Source: Pseudomonas alcaligenes (GTDB lineage: Bacteria; Pseudomonadota; Gammaproteobacteria; Pseudomonadales; Pseudomonadaceae). Taken from it: DNA of 64,000 nt. A model generated the notes under the pieces. It was not told the DNA's origin. It saw nothing but the letters and a program-made list of their open reading frames with translations, and made no database searches. Below are positions 58,479-64,000 of this stretch, piece after piece. Within the stretch, counting starts at the first letter, position 1; every line of letters starts with the position of its first letter. The stretch spans positions 2,693,501 through 2,757,500 of the forward strand of contig NZ_LZEU01000001.1 in the NCBI RefSeq assembly GCF_014490745.1, written 5' to 3'. The position numbers and the translations under genes are program-made.

Positions 58479-59966
58479 TCAATCACCGCGGAACGCCGCC
58501 TCCAGCGCATCGTTGATGGTGCGCAGTACCTTGACCCGGGCAAAGCGCTTGTCATTGGCCTCCACCAGCGTCCAGGGCGCAATGGTGGTGCTGGTGCGGT
58601 CGACCATATCGCCGACCGCCTCGCGGTAAGCCGGCCACTTGTCGCGGTTGCGCCAATCCTCTTCGGTGATCTTGAAGCGCTTGAAGGGGATCTGCTCGCG
58701 CTCCTTGAAACGCTGGTACTGGGTGTCCTGATCGATGGCCAGCCAGAACTTCACCAGCACCACGCCGGCATCGCTGAGCTGCTCCTCGAAATCGTTGATC
58801 TCGCCATAGGCACGCAGCCAGTCGGCCGGCGCGCAGAAGCCCTCCACTCGCTCCACCAGCACCCGGCCGTACCAGGAACGGTCGAACACAGTGAACTTGC
58901 CGCGCGCCGGGATATGCCGCCAGAAGCGCCACAGATAGGGCTGCGCACGCTCCTCCTCGGTCGGCGCGGCAATCGGCACGATGCGGTACTGGCGCGGATC
59001 CAGCGCCGCCGCCACCCGGCGGATGGCCCCGCCCTTGCCGGCCGCGTCATTGCCTTCGAACACCGCCACCAGGGCATGCCGGCGCATGCGCTTGTCGCGC
59101 ATCAGGGTGGCCAGGCGCGCTTGCTCGCTGTCCAGCTGCTTCTGGTAGTCATCCTTGCTCAGCGCCAGCTGCATGTTCAGGCTGTTGAGCAGGTCGCGCT
59201 CGTCCAGGCTGGCCGTCAGCGGCGCCACATGTGGCTGCGGCGTGGGCCGGGTCTTGGCTTTCAGGGCCGCCTGCAGCCCTTCGAGGAGAATGCGGCCGAC
59301 AGTCAGGCTGCGGTAATACTCGTCGGTGCCCTCCACCACGTACCAGGGCGCAAAATCGCGGCTGGTGCGGCGTAGCACGCGCTCGCCATAGCGCACGAAC
59401 TTGTCGTAGGTCTTCGACTGCTGCCAGTCCAGCGGGCTGATCTGCCAGCTGCGCTGGGGATCGTCCTGCAACTCCTTCAGGCGCGCGTTCATGCGCTTCT
59501 TGGACAGGTGGAACCAGAATTTGAAGATCAGCGCGCCCTCGTCGCAGAGCATCTGCTCCAGGTTCAGAGCGCCGTCGATGGCCTGATCCAGCACCGCATT
59601 CTTGAAGTGGCCATGCACCCGCCCCTGGATCATCTGGCTGTACCAGTTGCCGAAGAACACGCCGATGCTGCCCTTGGGCGGCAACTGCCGCCAGAAGCGC
59701 CAGGCTGGTGGGCGGGCCAGCTCCTCGTCGGTCTGTACGTCGAAGGTACTGACCTGGATCAGCCGCGGATCCATCCATTCGTTGAGCAGACGCACCGTCT
59801 CGCCCTTGCCCGCCCCCTCCACGCCATTGATCAGCACGATGACCGGAAAGCGGCTCTGCTGCTTGAGTTCGTACTGCGCCTCCAGCAGCGCCTCGCGCAG
59901 GGCCGGCGCTTCGGCATCGAAGACCTGCTTGTCGATGGCATGACCCAACTCGGCGGATTCAAACAT
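58479..59966 (-). CDS. pap: Polyphosphate:AMP phosphotransferase (two-domain PPK2)
   Basis: Uses polyphosphate to phosphorylate AMP to ADP (class II PPK2). The 495 residues are two fused PPK2 domains. The C-terminal domain has Walker A FEGNDAAGKGG (about 305), and the catalytic Asp in FDRSWYGRVLVERV. The N-terminal domain keeps a Walker A (NGVEGAGKGE, 47-56) but has FFGNWYSQM where the catalytic Asp is expected, so it is probably structural. Two ATGs lie two codons apart; AAGGAG touches the first and is six bases from the second (59966), which I therefore choose. From memory close to P. aeruginosa PA3455. Confidence 0.93.
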   Translation of the reverse strand: MFESAELGHAIDKQVFDAEAPALREALLEAQYELKQQSRFPVIVLINGVEGAGKGETVRLLNEWMDPRLIQVSTFDVQTDEELARPPAWRFWRQLPPKGSIGVFFGNWYSQMIQGRVHGHFKNAVLDQAIDGALNLEQMLCDEGALIFKFWFHLSKKRMNARLKELQDDPQRSWQISPLDWQQSKTYDKFVRYGERVLRRTSRDFAPWYVVEGTDEYYRSLTVGRILLEGLQAALKAKTRPTPQPHVAPLTASLDERDLLNSLNMQLALSKDDYQKQLDSEQARLATLMRDKRMRRHALVAVFEGNDAAGKGGAIRRVAAALDPRQYRIVPIAAPTEEERAQPYLWRFWRHIPARGKFTVFDRSWYGRVLVERVEGFCAPADWLRAYGEINDFEEQLSDAGVVLVKFWLAIDQDTQYQRFKEREQIPFKRFKITEEDWRNRDKWPAYREAVGDMVDRTSTTIAPWTLVEANDKRFARVKVLRTINDALEAAFRGD

Positions 59967-60059
59967 AGGCATCTCCTTGCTCAGTTGCGCTCAGCCTAGC
60001 GGATTCGCCGCCCGGGCGGCCATCTCGCTACAATGCGCGCCCCTGCTCCAGGTATCGCC

Positions 60060-62021
60060 ATGACCGACACCCCACACGCCCAGCTCGACTGGGACGCTCA
60101 GGGCCAGCCCCTGTCGCGCCAGTTCGACGATGTGTACTTCTCCCGCGACGATGGTCTAGGAGAAACCCGCCACGTGTTCCTCCAGGGCACCGCACTGGCG
60201 GAACGCTGCAGTGCGCTGCCAGCCGGTGGGCGGCTGGTCATCGGCGAGACCGGCTTCGGTACCGGCACCAACTTCCTCTGCGCCTGGCAGCTGTTCGAGC
60301 AATGCGCCCCGGCCGATGCCCAGCTGCATTTCGTCAGCGTGGAAAAATACCCCCTGACCCTGGCCGACCTGCAGCGTGCCCTGGCCCTGTGGCCGGAACT
60401 GCAGCCCTGGGCGGCGCAACTGCTGGAGCAGTACGTGGCCCTGCACCCTGGCTTCCAGCGCCTGGTGCTGGGCGGCGGCCGGGTGATCCTCAGCCTGCTG
60501 ATCGGCGATGCCCTGGAGCTGCTGCCGCAGCTGGATGCGCAGGTCGACGTGTGGTTCCTCGATGGCTTCTCCCCGGTCAAGAACCCGGACATGTGGAGCC
60601 CGCCGCTGTTCCAGCAACTGGCGCGCCTCAGCGCCCCCGGCGCCCGCCTGGCCACCTTCGCCAGCACCGGCTTCGTCCGTCGCGCCCTGGTCGAGGCCGG
60701 CTTCGCCATGCGCCGGGTGCCGGGCCATGGCAAGAAATGGGAGAACCTCAACGGCCACTATGCCGGCCCGCCCGCAGCGCCGGGCAAGCCCTGGTTTGCC
60801 CGCCCCGGCCATAGCTCCGCTCGGCGCGAGGCCCTGGTGATCGGCGCCGGTCTGGCTGGCTGCGCCAGCGCAGCCAGCCTGGCCGCACGCGGCTGGCAGG
60901 TCACGCTGCTGGAGCGGCATGCCGAGATCGCCCAGGAAGCCTCCGGCAACCCCCAGGGCGTGCTCTACCTCAAGCTCTCGGCCCACGGCACGGCGCTGTC
61001 GCAACTGATCGTCAGCGGTTTCGGCCATACCCGTCGCCTGCTCCAGCAACTGCAACAAGGGCGTGACTGGGCGGCCTGCGGCGTGCTGCAGCTGGCCTTC
61101 GATACCAAGGAAGACGAACGTCAGGCGCGCCTGGCCGCTGCCTTCCCCAGCGACCTGCTGCAGCGCCTGGAACGTAGCCAGGCCGAAGCCCGCGCCGGCA
61201 TTGCCCTGCCCGCCGGCGGGCTGTTCTACCCGCAAGCCGGCTGGGTGCACCCGCCGGCGCTTTGCCAGCTGCTGGCCGATCATCCGCAGATCCGCCTGCT
61301 GCCCCATCGCGAGGTGCTGCAACTGCAGCGGGTGGACGGGCAATGGCAGGCGCTCGACGGCACACAGCTGCTGGCCAGCGCCCCGGTGGTCGTGCTGGCC
61401 GGCGCCGCCGAGGTGCAGCGCTTCGCCCAGGCCGCCGAGCTGCCGCTCAAACGCATCCGCGGACAGATCACTCGCCTGCCGCAGACCGCAGCCAGCCAGG
61501 CACTGGCCTGCGTGGTCTGCGCCGAAGGCTATGTCGCCCCGCCGCGCGACGGCGAGCACACCCTCGGCGCCAGCTTCGACTTTCACAGCGACGACCTCAG
61601 CCCCACCGCCGCCGAACACGCCGGCAACCTGGAACTGCTGCGGGAAATCTCCACGGATCTGGCCGAGCGCCTGCACGCCGACCAGCTGCAGCCCGAGCAG
61701 CTGCAAGGCCGCGCCGCCTTCCGCTGCACCAGCCCGGACTACCTGCCGATAGTCGGGCCGCTGGCCGACAGCGCGGCCTTCGCCGACACCTACGCCGTGC
61801 TCGGCAAGGACGCCCGCCAGGTGCCGGATACCCCCTGCCCCTGGCTGGACGGCCTGTACGTCAACAGCGGCCACGGCTCGCGCGGGTTGATCAGCGCCCC
61901 GCTGTGCGGCGAGCTGCTGGCGGCCTGGCTGAACGACGAACCGCTGCCGCTGCCGCGCAGTGTCGCCGAGGCCTGCCACCCCAACCGCTTCGCCCTGCGC
62001 AAGCTGATCCGCAAGCACTGA
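60060..62021 (+). CDS. mnmC: Bifunctional tRNA mnm5s2U34 enzyme MnmC
   Basis: Completes 5-methylaminomethyl-2-thiouridine at the wobble position of tRNA. The 653 residues combine an N-terminal methyltransferase (SAM loop IGETGFGTGTNFLCAW near 60-75; DGFSPVKNPDMW) and a C-terminal FAD-dependent oxidoreductase that removes the carboxymethyl group (dinucleotide motif VIGAGLAGCASAASLA near 260). The frame opens at 60033 but ATG 60060 gives the standard MTDTPHAQLDWD start. Followed by a 230-base gap before the sulfur operon. Confidence 0.96.
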   Translation: MTDTPHAQLDWDAQGQPLSRQFDDVYFSRDDGLGETRHVFLQGTALAERCSALPAGGRLVIGETGFGTGTNFLCAWQLFEQCAPADAQLHFVSVEKYPLTLADLQRALALWPELQPWAAQLLEQYVALHPGFQRLVLGGGRVILSLLIGDALELLPQLDAQVDVWFLDGFSPVKNPDMWSPPLFQQLARLSAPGARLATFASTGFVRRALVEAGFAMRRVPGHGKKWENLNGHYAGPPAAPGKPWFARPGHSSARREALVIGAGLAGCASAASLAARGWQVTLLERHAEIAQEASGNPQGVLYLKLSAHGTALSQLIVSGFGHTRRLLQQLQQGRDWAACGVLQLAFDTKEDERQARLAAAFPSDLLQRLERSQAEARAGIALPAGGLFYPQAGWVHPPALCQLLADHPQIRLLPHREVLQLQRVDGQWQALDGTQLLASAPVVVLAGAAEVQRFAQAAELPLKRIRGQITRLPQTAASQALACVVCAEGYVAPPRDGEHTLGASFDFHSDDLSPTAAEHAGNLELLREISTDLAERLHADQLQPEQLQGRAAFRCTSPDYLPIVGPLADSAAFADTYAVLGKDARQVPDTPCPWLDGLYVNSGHGSRGLISAPLCGELLAAWLNDEPLPLPRSVAEACHPNRFALRKLIRKH

Positions 62022-62204
62022 GGCCGGCGCCACCTTTGGCGCCGCGCTCGCCATAGCCGCAGATCGGCAAGCTAGCGCAGTTGCCCCAGGGTCAGTCGGT
62101 GTGCGCTTGGCTGCGCATGGCGCACCCTGCAGCCACTCCGGGGCAAATCCGCAGAGAGCAGCCGCTGGCGACGGGCGGACTTGCCTGCTCGTTACCTGCA
62201 CAGC

Positions 62205-62218
62205 ATACTCCCCCAGTA
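62205..62218 (+). promoter_or_regulatory. CsoR/RcnR-type operator 1
   Basis: ATACTCCCCCAGTA: TACT and AGTA flanking a C5 tract, the same architecture as the TACT-G5/6-AGTA sites of RcnR/FrmR repressors (read on the other strand). It lies 34 bases before the repressor gene. Confidence 0.6.
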
Positions 62219-62219
62219 A

Positions 62220-62235
62220 ATACCCCCACCGGTAT
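62220..62235 (+). promoter_or_regulatory. CsoR/RcnR-type operator 2
   Basis: ATACCCCCACCGGTAT: perfect 5-bp arms ATACC / GGTAT around a GC-rich centre, abutting operator 1; probably the autoregulatory site of the downstream repressor gene. Confidence 0.65.
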
Positions 62236-62251
62236 CCACGGAGTCGAGCCC

Positions 62252-62518
62252 ATGAGCAGCCCCAACCCGCAACAACAGGACGCCATGCTCAAACGCCTGG
62301 CCCGGGTCGAAGGGCAGATTCGCGGAATCCAGGCGATGATTCGCCGCGGCGAGCAGTGCGAGGCCATCGCCCAGCAGTTCTCCGCGGCGCGCAAGGCGCT
62401 GGACAAGGCTTACCAGGAAATGCTCGCCTGCCTGCTCGAAGAGACGGTGCTGGATCCACAGCGCGACGACAGCGAGACCCTGGCCCGGGTACGGGCGATC
62501 TTCACCAAATACACCTGA
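62252..62518 (+). CDS. CsoR/RcnR/FrmR-superfamily repressor (sulfur-operon regulator)
   Basis: 88-residue all-helical repressor with the family core MLKRLARVEGQIRGIQAMI and the conserved Cys36 (GEQCEAIAQQFSAARKAL). By hand alignment to FrmR and CsoR, the usual His (61) is Leu and the usual second Cys/His (65) is Thr; instead Cys60 sits one position before the usual His. So it is not a canonical copper, nickel or cobalt sensor. Given the rhodanese, TauE and dioxygenase genes that follow, a thiol/persulfide switch like CstR is likely, though CstR has its second Cys elsewhere. ATG 62252 is chosen over upstream starts that lack the family N-terminus. Confidence 0.85.
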   Translation: MSSPNPQQQDAMLKRLARVEGQIRGIQAMIRRGEQCEAIAQQFSAARKALDKAYQEMLACLLEETVLDPQRDDSETLARVRAIFTKYT

Positions 62519-62533
62519 TACTCCCCGGGAGTA
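62519..62533 (+). promoter_or_regulatory. CsoR/RcnR-type operator 3 overlapping the rhodanese ribosome site
   Basis: TACTCCC-C-GGGAGTA, a perfect 15-bp palindrome immediately after the repressor stop. It resembles operator 1 but also contains the GGGAG ribosome site of the next gene, so it could act as DNA operator or as an RNA hairpin. Confidence 0.55.
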
Positions 62534-62537
62534 CGCC

Positions 62538-63080
62538 ATGACTTCACATTTCAACCTGATCGCTGCCTCCCGCTTCGCCGCCAGCCGGCAGCAGGGCGAA
62601 GCGCAGTTCATTATCGATGTGCGCAGCCCGGCCGAATTCCGCGCCCTGCACGTGGCCGGCGCGCGCAACGTGCCGCTGGATCGCCTCGAACCCAGGCAAC
62701 TGGTCGAGCAGCTCAGGGGCCAGGGCCTGCACAGCGGCGCCCAGCTCTATCTGCTGTGCCAACGTGGCCAGCGCGCGCAGCAGGCCGCCGAACAGCTGAA
62801 AGCCCTGTTGCCGGGCATGCAGGTGGTCGAGGGTGGTACCGAGGCCTGCGTGGCCTGCGGCATGGCCGTGGATCAGAACGCCAGCGGCGTGATCAGCCTG
62901 CAGCGCCAGGTGCAGATCAGCGCCGGCAGCCTGGTGCTGCTCGGCACCCTGCTCGGCACCTGGCTGCACCCGGCCTGGTATGGCCTGGCGGCGTTCGTCG
63001 GTGCCGGACTGACCTTCGCCGGCCTCAGCAACACCTGCGGCATGGCCCTGCTGCTGGCCCGCATGCCCTGGAACCGCTGA
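62538..63080 (+). CDS. Rhodanese fused to DUF2892 membrane domain (YgaP-like)
   Basis: 180-residue membrane-anchored sulfurtransferase: rhodanese domain (about 1-105) with active-site C74 in LLCQRGQRAQQAA, an extra CxxC pair (C104, C107 in TEACVACGMA), then two helices (about 128-146 and 148-170) of the DUF2892 type ending in the typical CGMALLLARMPWNR. Moves sulfane sulfur from persulfides or thiosulfate near the membrane. ATG 62538 has GGGAG within operator 3. Its stop overlaps the permease start (TGATG), so the two are co-translated. Confidence 0.92.
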   Translation: MTSHFNLIAASRFAASRQQGEAQFIIDVRSPAEFRALHVAGARNVPLDRLEPRQLVEQLRGQGLHSGAQLYLLCQRGQRAQQAAEQLKALLPGMQVVEGGTEACVACGMAVDQNASGVISLQRQVQISAGSLVLLGTLLGTWLHPAWYGLAAFVGAGLTFAGLSNTCGMALLLARMPWNR

Positions 63081-63835
63081 TGTCGCCGTTGCTATTGAGC
63101 GCTCTGAGTATTGGTACCCTGCTCGGCCTGCTGCTCGGCCTGACCGGTGCAGGCGGCTCGCTGGTGGCGCTGCCGCTTCTGCTCAGCCTGCATCTGCCGA
63201 TGCACGACGCCATCGGCGTCAGCCTCGGCGCCGTGGCGCTGACCGCGCTGGTCGGCGCCATTCCACGGGCCCGCCGCGGCCAGGTGTCTTGGCGGCCAGT
63301 GCTACTGCTGTCGCTCTGCGGCCTGCCCGGCAATGCTCTTGGTCAGTGGCTGTCGCGCTATGTGGCGGAGTCCGTGCTGATCGTCGCCTTCTGCCTGCTG
63401 GTGCTGTGGTCCGCCTGGCGCATGTGGCGCAGCGCCAGCTTGCCGCGCAGCGGCCAGGGTGCGGTGCGCAGCCTGCCGCTGCTCGGCATCGGCCTGGGTG
63501 TCGGCCTGCTCTCCGGCCTGCTCGGGGTCGGCGGCGGTTTTCTCGTGGTGCCTGGGCTACTCTGGTTCACGCCATTGTCGATGCTCGCCGCCACCGCCAC
63601 CTCGATGGCGGTCATCGCCCTGGTGTCCGGCGGCGGCTTCCTGCTCTACCTGAGCGGCGCCAGCCCCTCGCCGCTGCTGCTGTTCGGCCTGGCCGGCGGC
63701 GGCGCCCTCGGCGTGCTGGTCGGCAACCGCCTGGCCCAGCGCCTCGGCGGGCAGCGTCTGCAGCGCCTGTTCGCCCTGCTGCTGGTACTGGTCAGCCTGT
63801 CCCTGGCCGCGCAGAAACTCTCGGGAGGTCTCTGA
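63080..63835 (+). CDS. TauE/SafE-family sulfite/organosulfur permease
   Basis: 251-residue inner-membrane protein with about eight helices and the two repeated family signatures, GLLLGLTGAGGSLVALPLLL near the N-terminus and GLLSGLLGVGGGFLVVPGLL in the middle. Members move sulfite, sulfoacetate or related sulfur anions across the membrane; here it probably exports sulfite or thiosulfate made by the rhodanese/dioxygenase pair. Starts one base inside the rhodanese stop and is followed by the dioxygenase gene after one base. Confidence 0.92.
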   Translation: MSPLLLSALSIGTLLGLLLGLTGAGGSLVALPLLLSLHLPMHDAIGVSLGAVALTALVGAIPRARRGQVSWRPVLLLSLCGLPGNALGQWLSRYVAESVLIVAFCLLVLWSAWRMWRSASLPRSGQGAVRSLPLLGIGLGVGLLSGLLGVGGGFLVVPGLLWFTPLSMLAATATSMAVIALVSGGGFLLYLSGASPSPLLLFGLAGGGALGVLVGNRLAQRLGGQRLQRLFALLLVLVSLSLAAQKLSGGL

Positions 63836-63836
63836 C

Positions 63837-64000
63837 ATGCTGTTCCGTCAACTGTTCGACAGCGCCAGCTCGACCTACAGCTACCTGCTGGCCGATGCCG
63901 GCGAGGCGATCCTGATCGACCCGGTCAAGGACAAGCTGGGCGACTACCTGCGCCTGCTCGAGGAGCTGCAACTGCGCCTGCTGCTGGCCGTCGACAGCCA
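63837..64000 (+). CDS. ETHE1-like metallo-beta-lactamase persulfide dioxygenase (partial)
   Basis: Only the first 54 codons lie in the window. The N-terminus MLFRQLFDSASSTYSYLLAD, followed by AILIDPVKDK, is typical of ETHE1/Blh-type sulfur dioxygenases, which oxidise glutathione persulfide to sulfite with Fe(II). The HxHxDH metal motif would come just after the window edge and is not visible. GGGAGG precedes ATG 63837. Co-transcribed with the permease and rhodanese; its identity and completeness need the downstream sequence. Confidence 0.8.
   Translation, partial: MLFRQLFDSASSTYSYLLADAGEAILIDPVKDKLGDYLRLLEELQLRLLLAVDS

Overview
The window is a GC-rich, gene-dense chromosomal segment of a Pseudomonas (gamma-proteobacterium). 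The evidence is the long Pseudomonas-type isocitrate lyase, a 13-gene nuo operon with fused nuoCD next to it, the ppiD-hupB-lon-clpX-clpP-tig-tRNA-folD block, and an rbdA/ABC/trhO/bolA/fumC block. All of these resemble, from memory, the P. aeruginosa order, but the blocks are re-joined differently, so this is a related species rather than P. aeruginosa. I see no prophage, transposase gene, integron or CRISPR array.

Layout. 250-1845: aceA with its own terminator. 2368-17203: the complete respiratory complex I operon nuoA, B, CD, E-N. 17282-21404: two divergent chemoreceptor genes (ctpM-like and tlpQ-like) with FliA-type promoters in the shared gap. 21530-22126: an FMN reductase. 22222-30646 (minus strand): protein-quality-control genes ppiD, hupB, lon, clpX, clpP and tig, with sigma32-like promoters before lon and clpX. 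30785-31107: tRNA-Leu(UAG), tRNA-His and tRNA-Arg(UCU), transcribed Arg to Leu from a strong promoter. 31376-32230: folD.

32299-37644 (minus): a tyrosine/homogentisate catabolic operon, hpd-hmgA-fahA-maiA-aroP, going from uptake and 4-hydroxyphenylpyruvate to fumarate plus acetoacetate. An AraC-type regulator and a quinone-oxidoreductase-like gene lie divergently. 39851-44633 (minus): rbdA (c-di-GMP enzyme), a DUF934 gene and cysI (sulfite reductase). 45006-49238 (plus): ccoG, a MocR regulator, an unknown membrane coiled-coil protein and a LysE exporter. 49273-49990 (minus): a two-gene unit for a secreted Gly/His-rich protein and a His/Asp-rich lipoprotein, both unknown. 50089-54669 (minus): an ABC exporter, a DsbA-family protein, trhO, bolA and a DUF2059 protein; trhO is bracketed by two copies of a structured repeat. 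54888-57985 (plus): a DUF2804 gene, fumC and a quinone reductase. Then a 69-residue conserved protein, polyphosphate:AMP phosphotransferase (minus) and mnmC.

62252-64000 (plus): an apparent sulfide/persulfide detoxification operon. It holds a CsoR-superfamily repressor with an unusual cysteine arrangement, a rhodanese fused to a DUF2892 membrane domain, a TauE/SafE permease and the start of an ETHE1-like metallo-beta-lactamase dioxygenase, with three operator-like palindromes. This operon and the paired structured repeats are the two signals I consider most worth following. Comparisons with P. aeruginosa are from memory and were not checked by search.
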